Below are positions 24,801 through 32,465 of a DNA stretch of 64,000 nt, one piece after another. Position 1 is the stretch's first letter; every line of letters begins with the position of its first letter. Below the pieces are notes generated by a model. That model had not been told where the DNA came from. It was given only the letters and a program-made list of their open reading frames with translations, and searched no databases. This DNA comes from Linepithema humile (taxonomy: Eukaryota > Arthropoda > Insecta > Hymenoptera > Formicidae), in contig NC_090131.1 of assembly GCF_040581485.1 (NCBI RefSeq), forward strand, positions 7,626,001-7,690,000. The letters are read 5' to 3'. The position numbers were made by a program, and so were the translations under genes.

Positions 24801-26735
24801 GGAACTCGAGGAAGGCCGGGCCGGCGTGCTGATTGTTGTACATCTCCTCCTCGGTCCTTTGGCCGGATCGGCAATACAGAACGCCGACCTTGTATCGGTT
24901 GGACAATCCCTGCTCGTCCAATCTAGCCAGCGCCTCCTCGGCGGCGGTTGTGCCGAGCCTCAGACAGCCCAGCTGGACTTCCGGCGCGACCAGCTCCAGC
25001 AGCTCCCTCGTGGGCGGTCGTCCTTGCGGCCTGATGCCGAGGGCCTCCTCCGGCACGGTGCCGCGCAGCGTCAGCAATTCCGACGTGCGGACGACCACGC
25101 GGTACTGATTGACGTCCTTGCGGATGCTGATGGCCACCGGTCCCAGCTGCTCGTCCATACCGAACCAGTTCTGATGCTCTCGTCCTGCGACAGGATATTT
25201 CGTTTTCTTTACGCCGCGAAGCACTTTAAGCGAACGGCGGAACTCGTCGCAAGCTTTTGTATCGAATCTCTGCTAACAATCATTTTCTTTTCAATTATTA
25301 TTTAATCATTCCTTTTTGCTTCCATTTACTGAAATAAAAGTTGGTTCGAAAAATTTAATTTGCAGCGTGCGATGTCCCTTCCGCAAAAGTCCTCCGCGTA
25401 ACGCGACACAAAAGATTCGCGCAACTGTCGCTCGCTCACCGAGAAAGTATCGCCGGTAATAGTGCGCCCCCTCGTCGACGCTCTCGATGGGCAAGGATCG
25501 CTTCTGCAGCGGACAGGTGTGCTTCCACAGCGTCTCGCCGGGCGGCGGCTCCAGGACGGAGACGCCGTACGACAACGACGGTCTATGAATCCCGCTGCCC
25601 TGGGAGCAGCGAGTGAGACCGACCTCGCGCTCCCCCTCGCCGCCGATCTCGTTGCGGAAGAAGGGACACGGCTCCAGCAGGTCGTTACCTGAAACCGGAA
25701 AAGGTGAAACTGGTCAAAGCCCTGTGAAGAAACGCCGCGCGGCGATTGTTTCGCGTCCTTTCCTCTTCGCGAGGCGTACCTTTCCCGTCGCCGACGTCGT
25801 CTTCGGGAGTCTCGTCCGGCGTCGAGGCTCTCAGGGTGCTGGCGGCGGACGCGCCGGTGGCCGTGTTTCGCCTCCTGGCCAGGAGAATCCCGCGGAGCTT
25901 CGCGGCGTAGCCGAGATTCGCCGTCAACGACTGACAGTCGTAGTGGGCGAACGCGCGTCTCCGATGCCGCTCCTCCACGTCGGCCGACACCACCGGGCTC
26001 GGGCAGGCGTCCTCCATCGTCCGCGGCGGCTTGCCGCCCCACAGTCTGTTCAGCTTCAGCCGCAGCTTCGGACTGGAACCGGCGCCGGTCGGACCGCAGA
26101 CCTCGTCGACGTCGAGCGGCTGCCCGGGCCCGTCCGGCTGATGAACGCGGCGCAGATAGTCGCCGGGGATGATGCCGCGTTGCTCCGGCGGCCGGAAGTC
26201 CTGCAGCATGGCGAAGAAGTTCTCGCCGGCCGTAATGGACTGCGCCACTACGTCGATGCTTCCTGCGGCGGATTAATTAAAAAAAAAAAATGCGTTTACA
26301 ATAAACTCCTGGAGTGAACAATTTGACGAAGGGAACGAATCCTAAGAAAATGTTGAACGCAGAAAGTTGAGATCAACATCGAAACTGTTGTTCCGATTAC
26401 AAAATTATGCGAAAAAAAGTAAATTGTTTTGTATACAATTACTTTCCGAATTCGATTCTAATTCAATCTCGAGCAAATAATTTTCATTGTTGCCTCGTGA
26501 GAGCAGCGTTATAATGTAGATCTCGCCGGTTCTTCTTTAAAAACGAACGGGAAAAGTTCTATTCTCTCGTACCGTGAGATCCATACTCCCTCCGAAGAGG
26601 CGTCTCCGGCAGCCGGGACGCAGGATCCGGACTGTGCGGAAGCTCCAAGCTGGAGTTGGACCTGTGCAGGGCCAATCCGCGGCCCACACGGCTCAACCGG
26701 TCGTTGATCGGCAGACTCGCGATCATCTCTTCATT
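18309..26735 (-). CDS. SIPA1L: SIPA1-like (SPAR-type) Rap GTPase-activating protein, 5' end missing
   Basis: Thirteen exons, 5' to 3': 26573-26735, 25780-26262, 25440-25688, 24789-25184, 23360-23571, 22355-22596, 22164-22270, 21738-21972, 21129-21503, 20703-20969, 19043-20539, 18633-18836, 18309-18561. Every junction keeps frame, giving 1,560 residues and a TAA stop. The family turns Rap1/Rap2-GTP into Rap-GDP at the cell cortex; the mammalian members are postsynaptic density proteins. Order seen: a SIPA1L-specific N-terminal block (LRREYGS, FAHYDCQS, RRRNTATGASAAS), the RapGAP domain, a PDZ domain, a long low-complexity region, then the C-terminal coiled coil. The first exon here starts after a clean acceptor (polypyrimidine, CAACAG) in phase 0, so at least one upstream exon with the start codon exists. 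Mammalian paralogues are about 1,700-1,800 residues, which suggests roughly 150 or more are missing. Which vertebrate paralogue is closest cannot be decided; a single insect orthologue is expected. Confidence 0.95.
19043..20539 (-). other. SIPA1L: SIPA1L exon 11: insect-type Tyr/His/Lys-rich low-complexity region
   Basis: This 1,497-bp exon encodes 499 residues. It opens with WYELLEPPDQDG, matching the SDEKWYD region of mammalian relatives. It then runs through about 250 residues of charged sequence rich in Tyr, His, Lys and Glu, with recurring KYE, RYE and GYEY motifs (SKYELQEE, GKYEHDV, AKYEMEC, MKYEMPH). A Ser/Arg/Asn-rich stretch follows, then LQEDLMRLINPDY, the counterpart of the conserved EEDLKKLI segment. 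The KYE-rich part has no mammalian counterpart that I can recall. Confidence 0.85.
20703..20969 (-). other. SIPA1L: SIPA1L exon 10: Ser/Gly-rich linker after the PDZ domain
   Basis: Eighty-nine codons between PDZ and the long exon 11. The acceptor has two possible AGs; CAG with exon start 20969 is required to keep frame (PRRGCALQNCHY). The exon ends in SGHSSADDRW, a Ser-rich segment matching the SSAHSDEKW of mammalian SIPA1L proteins. Confidence 0.85.
21129..21503 (-). other. SIPA1L: SIPA1L exon 9: PDZ domain
   Basis: The exon encodes a PDZ domain with the carboxylate-binding loop LGQLGFHV and the family-diagnostic WQAGLRQASRLVEICKVAV, followed by LSHDQMVDLLKTS. In mammals the PDZ domain binds C-terminal motifs of synaptic partners. 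Residues here are about 697-821 of the visible protein. Confidence 0.93.
22730..23133. mobile_element. MITE-like element in a SIPA1L intron, ~404 bp
   Basis: The ends are a perfect 13-bp inverted repeat, CACTCAAAAAAAT at 22730-22742 and its complement at 23121-23133. Weaker inverted similarity (gcaat, agat) lies further in. The body is AT-rich and non-coding, unlike the flanking CpG-rich intron. Target-site duplication is unclear. It occupies most of the intron between exons 22355-22596 and 23360-23571. Confidence 0.55.
23572..24788 (-). other. SIPA1L intron between exons 4 and 5
   Basis: A 1,217-bp intron, the longest among the visible exons, bounded by GTATGT (at 24788) and GACAG (ending 23572). 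Frames on the plus strand here (for example 24042-24425) have no recognisable content. No other feature was seen. Confidence 0.8.
25440..26735 (-). other. SIPA1L: SIPA1L exons 1-3 of those visible: N-terminal family block
   Basis: Exons 26573-26735, 25780-26262 and 25440-25688 encode the segment before the catalytic domain. Family words in order are HRSNSSLEL, LRREYGSHGSID, ENFFAMLQDF, FAHYDCQSL, RRRNTATGASAAS, FFRNEIGGEGER and GAHYYRRYFLG. Each has a clear counterpart in mammalian SIPA1L proteins as I know them. This is stronger evidence for SIPA1L than for other RapGAPs such as Rap1GAP itself, which lack this block. Confidence 0.9.
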
Positions 26736-27304
26736 CTGTTGACAGAAAAAAAAAAAATTGCAAAGGTGAGAATCGCACAACGAGAATGTGCAATTTATAA
26801 ATTGAAACACTACGCTGCTCGGAAGAACCATCGATTCGTGAAATTTCTTTTAATCGGCAAGCACATTCCTCGGCCGTTCACGTTTATTCGAAAGCAAGAA
26901 GCTGGATAGTTGAACTTAGGCCGCGGCTTGAGTTGAGATAAACTTAAGTGTCTCTAAACAAGCGCAAACTAGGACGGCTAATTAGAATCATCGAGTCTTT
27001 CGCAGTTGCGCATCTCCCCGCTTGGCTACATAAACGCGTGCGATAAATGCGCGCGCGCACACACACGCGCATACATAGTTGCACATGTACAAGCGAGATA
27101 TATACTCGAGGGTTCTACATATTCGCGCAACGAGTTCATTCATCCTGCGGAGTAGCTCTCGTGCCGTTGGCGACTTTTTTCCTGTCCTTCCCTCTTAATT
27201 AAATTGGCCCTTAATTACGATAGCAAGGCCGACGAGACGACGTGAAAGCAAAGAGTAGAGATAGGATAGATTAAAAGTTGCGGGGAAACGCTGGTCTTTG
27301 CTCG

Positions 27305-27340
27305 TCTCTCTCTCTCTCTCTCTCTTTCTTTCTCTCTCTC
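27305..27340. repeat. (CT)n / (TTTC) microsatellite
   Basis: A CT run with a short TTTCTTT interruption. Simple sequence. Confidence 0.85.
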
Positions 27341-27936
27341 GCATTGCCGCTGTTACTACGATAGGTTCAAAAAGTAAATCGCGCTTTTCATGCTTTCTTG
27401 TCGCTAATAATATTAAATATAACAAAATTACTGTAGAACAATTTTTCCCCGCCGCTTTAATCCGCACTAAGTAATTTTTGTTGTCGTGTTTCGCGAGAAT
27501 AACACGGAACGCAATAAAGATTAATTATCTCACGTTAAAATTTCTCCCACCTCGCGTTTGAAAAATTTCATTTATTCGAAGCATTGTTTTCTTTTCCAAC
27601 GCTTAGGCCTCGTTAAACTTCAACTTCACTTCGTTCGTCGCCGCACATTTATCTTCCCTCCCAGTCGTTTGTTTATCCGCGTGGATTTCTTCCGCGCAAA
27701 TTTATATAAAGCGTCTTTAAATTATATTGCCGGCTTGAGAAAAATTGAACAAGGTGAATTTCACCACCACGCCGTCCAGTTGAACTCTCCGAGGGGAGGT
27801 CACGATCACCGCGGGCCCCCGCTTCTGGTTGGTATTCGGACTGGCGCCGTCTGGTTCTCTCTCCTCTCTTCCGCAGGAGGGAGCGTTAATTAGTCCCGTT
27901 CCAGATCCTCGTGCGAAGTGCGCAGCGTTTCATTGT

Positions 27937-27962
27937 CGGCGGCGGCGGCGGCGGCGGCGGCG
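27937..27962. repeat. (CGG)8 trinucleotide repeat
   Basis: An uninterrupted CGG run in a CpG-rich belt. On the minus strand it reads as an Ala run inside a 67-codon frame (27890-28093), which I do not regard as a gene. Confidence 0.85.
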
Positions 27963-28892
27963 ATGCGGTGCCGCGCGCACGCACTACGCAATGCGGGAGA
28001 GAATCGGCGCAGAGCGCACCTGCCGATCGGCGTGAAATTAACGGTGTGCGCGCGCTGTTCGCCAAATGTCCTCCCGGAATGAATGCCCGTCACTCGCGAT
28101 TGCCAACCCCGTCGCAGCCTTGCGTGTCCGGCGACCGCTAATACCGTATTATTTTAACGACACACGCCGCATCCGGGAACAATGCACGCGCGCCACGTGT
28201 CCGGCGGCGACTGCTGACGGGTTCGAGAGATCGGGTCGCGTTACTCAACTCCGGCGAATGTTCGCGGTGCAGAAACGATATCCAGATTTCTAATGTAGGA
28301 CAGACTCGAGGAGCGAAGCGGTCTCGTCTTCGGGACGCGTCGCTTTCTTATTAATCATTTTAAATTCTTTTTTCGATCACCACGTCAATGAACTTCGAAG
28401 TTGAAACGTATTCAACAAAGTAGGATGTCTGCGACAATTAACAGGAGAGTCAAAATGTGAATAAAACTGCAATGGAAAATAAAAAGTGCACTCACAATCA
28501 GATAATGGTGATAAATTTCATTAACATTTCAGTGGCTTCCTTTCCAGCAATTGCGGACATCCCACTTTCCTTTCGTTATTACCCTAATCGCGTATGAAAA
28601 GATACGGTCGTGTTGCTCAACGCCGCGTGTGCGTGCATCCGCTGCACCACGGCTCGCCTCGCATCAGATACCGCTCGCGCACAATGCGCCGCGTTATTCG
28701 GCTTCACGCGCGATCGACATGCCGAACTTCGCCCCCTCGGCTCGGAATGGAGCGACGAGTGACGACGCGTCGCGAAAAACGGGAGCTCGGGCGCCGGTGG
28801 TATTCGGCGCGAGGAGCAGCTCGGGTGGTTCATCGGGGAACGTCGACGGGCCCGTTGCATTCCGCGCATTCCGCGCGTCCCCCCGCTACGAC

Positions 28893-28920
28893 CGCTCGCT
28901 CGCTCGCTCGCTCGCTCGCT
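28893..28920. repeat. (CGCT)7 tetranucleotide repeat
   Basis: Seven perfect CGCT units at the edge of the CpG-rich belt. Confidence 0.9.
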
Positions 28921-31654
28921 TCTCGCCGCCGTAGTTTCGTATGCACCGGATGCGCGGATAGCGACCCGACGTCCGCCTAGCCGGAGAATGCACGCACGCC
29001 TCTCGCATATTAAATCTTCGACCATTATCGCGATGTCAAATCGAAACTTCGGAGGTGGCTCTCGTCGCTCTGCTGATATCTTTATAATTTTACACCCACC
29101 GCCTTCCGCTTTCCAAAGAAATAGTGAACGCCGACTCCGCTTGTCGATCTACTTCGCGCTTTTAACGCTAATCATTACGTATTCGAGCGGAAATTTACCT
29201 TTCGCATTCTTCTCAAAATGTATTCCGCGCCTCTCCGAGCGAGAAGCTTGCGGGCGGTAAATTTGTAAAATACTAGATTCGCGCCACCTCCCGCCGCACT
29301 TACGTGCGCACTTACGTGCCCGGCGAGCGTGCGTGGGTGAGAATGCATCGTGCGCGATACCACGCAGAGAACAAGTAGCCGCGACCTGCATAATGCGGGT
29401 CTCTATCTCAAGGCAGCGCGCAGCAGTGTCTCGTGTCTGTTTCACGCGTGAAACTGCGTCTAACACGGGGCACCAATCGCGCCTCTCCGAGGCTCTTTCG
29501 CAGAGAGGATCTTTTCGCTCTCGCACGGCGTCTCGCCGCGTATTATCGGTGTGTTCTGAGCGGGCATTGTTGTGCGCGCAATCAGTAAGAAAAGCATGTT
29601 ATATTATCTATTATTTGCGCTTATCAAATGCATTGTTTAGGCCAGCCAGGCGCAGTTTACGATGAGAAATTGAATTTAAACAAGCATCTGAAAGTGAATT
29701 AATTCATGTTAATTGATACATGCGCGATGTATTATTAAGACCAACTTCACACCATCAATTTAACTCTTATCGGCCCGTGTATTTTAAACGATTGACATAA
29801 GAAAGCCTCATTTCATGCGTTTAATTCGCCAACATTAGTTTAATATATTTTCTCTCTTTCTGACTTATTCGTAATGTTCAATGCTTCGAGTTTATCACCA
29901 TCTGTTGTTTCTGCTTTAAATAGTCTTATTCGGAGAGTTTGAATAAAATTGAGTAAATATATGGCAAACAGAAGCGTGAAAGAGCGCGAAAGAATGAACA
30001 CGGCTGCGAGTAGCCGGCGAGGCGATAATGGAGAAACTTAAGAACCAATCCCACGGTCAGGCCGAGTTGACTCATCGAGCACTCGGCTCGCCAAGGACAA
30101 CCGCGTCCGCGAGTTTCGTTCCGCCGGAAGGAAATACTTACGTTCGCTCGTAAACAATCGCAATTGTGCCGCGCGATATTAATATCGAATCGCATTGACA
30201 CAATTATTCGGCTCGTTCGCAAAGATACGAGTTAACCTCGAAAGCGGTGACGCGCGCGCGTAGCGGATATCTCAGAATATCTTACGAATTCTCGAGATTT
30301 TTTTTCCACCATTCAATAAAACGCAGAGATTAAAAATATGTGCGCACGTATATCGACACATGAATTCCTTCATATTTGCAATTAACCGTAAAAAAATGTT
30401 AAATGTTACCGAAATTCAATCTGACAAGCTTGCGATCAGCAGTTGCGCGTAATTAATCGATTTGACGTTCGCAACGAGGCTTAAGAGACAAAACAGAAGA
30501 AAAATGACGGAGTTGGAATAAAAAAATTGTGTTTACAATTCCGCCGTATGTCCGTCGCTTCACAGCTCGTTGCGCAATGTACTGGATTATGGGAGTCAGG
30601 TGATGACTGGACGTCAAGTATCGGCATGACAAGCTTCATGTTACATCAGCGCGTAATCAGGGCTTACGCGTTTTCGTCTCGTCGCGTCTTCGCCGGACGA
30701 CAGCTGTTCCGCCCGTACTTCCTTCACGTGCGATCGACGGCCTTGTAGACACACGCGGTGATTTATTCGACGATTCCCCGCGCGCAAACAAACGCGGATG
30801 GCACAGCTTAATGTCCGATGTTTAAACGCGTCTGAATGGTTCATTCATCGCTTCGATATTATTGCTTCTTTATCGTTTAATTAACACATCGCTCCCGTCG
30901 TTTCGCCGGCCTCGAATAATCGCGAAATTGTAATAAGAATTTTTCTTCCAGAAATACTCATTTCTTTATAAAATAGCAAAATAATGGAGTAAAAATAGTT
31001 GGTCGCTTTTTTAATTTTTTTACCGTGCCAACCGCAAGTGTACCGAGCGCATTTCATGCACTTCACTCGCGCGAACGTGATTCTCGCCGGACGGGCTCGC
31101 CGACAAAGTTACGGTCGAGTCGCGACGAGAGAGAGAACGACAGCCGATGTTACACGTTCCGCAGTCACTCCGCGGAGATAAGGGGACCACCTTCGAACTA
31201 CCGAGAACTACTCTCGCGATGCCGCGATAACCGGTCGCGAACGGTCGTCATACGGCGAGCGCGGGCGGGTGGCCCCCGCGGCTGATTACGACGACGAGCG
31301 CTCGCGGTGATCAAACGGGTTCCGATACGGTAAAAAGAGGAGCCTGGAGATCGGCGGCGGAGGAAATCCGAAGAAATTCGCGGGCGTCCGCTTCTGACGA
31401 AGCGCGCGGAATGAGATAATCGCGATTATTTACGACGAGATACATCGCGATTGCGGGAGCCACCGTGATTTAACGCTGACCTTTTCGCAATCAACGGGAC
31501 ACGCGTCCCGCTTGCGACTTTTGCGAGAGATCTCGCGGATTCCAGTTTCGAAAGCTTTTTTCCGGCAAAAATTGAAAATTGAGAAATTCCGAGCAAAATT
31601 GGCTCTGATATTCATTTGGAGGAATAGAGACGGTAAGAGCCGAATCGACGAATC

Positions 31655-31698
31655 TTATAAACAAACACATTATCAATTGATAATGTGTTTGTTTATAA
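31655..31698. repeat. 44-bp perfect palindrome
   Basis: Two 22-bp arms meet with no spacer at AA/TT. The left arm begins TTATAAACAAACACATTATC and the right arm is its exact complement. It abuts the left side of the larger fold-back structure and may be its terminus or a separate insertion scar. Confidence 0.95.
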
Positions 31699-31715
31699 AA
31701 AATTACTGACTGATA

Positions 31716-31986
31716 ATTCAGACAAAAGTGTTTGAAGTTTTCTTACAGTCACATTGTCTGAATTTTCGGACAGAATATTGTCTGAATTTCTAGCCACAGT
31801 TGTCTGAATTTCTAGTCACAGTTATCTGAATTTCTAGCCACAGTTGTCTGAATTTCTAGCCACAGTTGTCTGAATTTCTGGTCACAGTTGTCTGCATTTC
31901 TAGTTGCAGTTGTCTGAATTTCTAGCCATAGTTGTCTGAATATTTCTGATCTCAATGCCTGAATATTCAAACACTTTTGTCAGAAT
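31716..31986. repeat. 22-bp tandem array flanked by 21-bp inverted repeats
   Basis: Arms 31716-31736 and 31966-31986 (attcagacaaaagtgtttga-type) are inverted copies with one mismatch. Between them the unit TGTCTGAATTTCTAGCCACA plus two bases recurs at 31779, 31801, 31823, 31845, 31867, 31889, 31911 and 31933, all exactly 22 bp apart, with a degenerate copy at 31755. Confidence 0.9.
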
Positions 31987-31992
31987 TTAGAT

Positions 31993-32211
31993 GTGGTTTT
32001 TTTAAAATACTAACAATATATTTTGGTTTAAAGTATACTCAATGATACGATGTTTCCTACCGGGCTCCCGACTCCCGAGCCCCACGCAAGCGAGAACATG
32101 TACGCGCTTCTCGCTTGCGTGGGGCTCGGGAGTCGGGAGCCCGGTAGGAAACATCGCATCACTGAGTATACTTTAAACCAAAATATATTGTTAGTATTTT
32201 AAAAAAACCAC
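31993..32211. repeat. Near-perfect inverted repeat, 104-bp arms, 11-bp loop
   Basis: Arms 31993-32096 and 32108-32211 differ at two positions only. Each arm joins an AT-rich outer half (ggtttaaagtatactca) to a GC-rich inner half (ctcccgactcccgagcccc). Transcribed on either strand it would form a hairpin of about 100 bp. Confidence 0.95.
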
Positions 32212-32301
32212 ACTTATCCAAACTTGTTTTTCACTGGTATACATATATTTCATTAAAAAACACAAACACCACGTAATCATAAAACTTTTCGGATGTAAGA
32301 C

Positions 32302-32465
32302 TGATGACAGAGAACGAGATGTAAGTCGTAGTCGTGGACGTATGGTAAGGCAGAGAAAAACGTAAGTCGTGAAACGTATCCACACAATAACTTTTCACGA
32401 CTTACGTTTTTCTCTGCCTTACCATACGTCCACGACTACGACTTACATCTCGTTCTCTGCCATCA
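32302..32465. repeat. Near-perfect inverted repeat, 73-bp arms, 18-bp loop
   Basis: Arms 32302-32374 and 32393-32465 differ at one position near the outer end. The arms contain internal near-repeats of the word gtaagtcg. The sequence is unrelated to the neighbouring 104-bp hairpin. Confidence 0.93.

Larger units (their letters stand above)
21738..25184 (-). other. SIPA1L: SIPA1L exons 4-8: RapGAP catalytic domain
   Basis: Exons 24789-25184, 23360-23571, 22355-22596, 22164-22270 and 21738-21972 encode the catalytic core. Visible hallmarks are EHQNWFGMDEQLGPVAISIR, LDEQGLSNRYKVGVLYC, EEEMYNN, FHVSTMLPFTPNN, RKRHIGNDIVTIVFQEPG, IRSQFQHVFIIVR, AKVINAENAAHRSEKF and TRTRQEYLKDL. The Asn of IGND corresponds to the catalytic asparagine thumb of Rap1GAP-type enzymes and is intact, so activity is expected. 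The 22164 exon ends at the GTACGT donor (AAG TTC T), not the overlapping GTAACG, because only the former keeps frame with exon 8. Confidence 0.93.
26736..31654. other. Gene-free stretch upstream of the first visible SIPA1L exon
   Basis: No exon with family similarity was found on the minus strand. The stretch contains CT/TC runs at 27305-27340, a (CGG)n run at 27937-27962 and a (CGCT)7 run at 28893-28920, within a strongly CpG-rich belt at about 27,800-29,000. The remainder alternates between CpG-rich and AT-rich DNA. It is most simply read as intron of the SIPA1L gene or its upstream flank. The CpG-rich belt could hold a promoter. Confidence 0.45.

Noticed and set aside
27890..28093. Minus-strand frame with an Ala run ending DNETLRTSHEDLERD, considered as a SIPA1L upstream exon
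   Set aside because: It ends in a stop without a usable donor, and the words do not match the SIPA1L N-terminus; the Ala run is just the CGG repeat.
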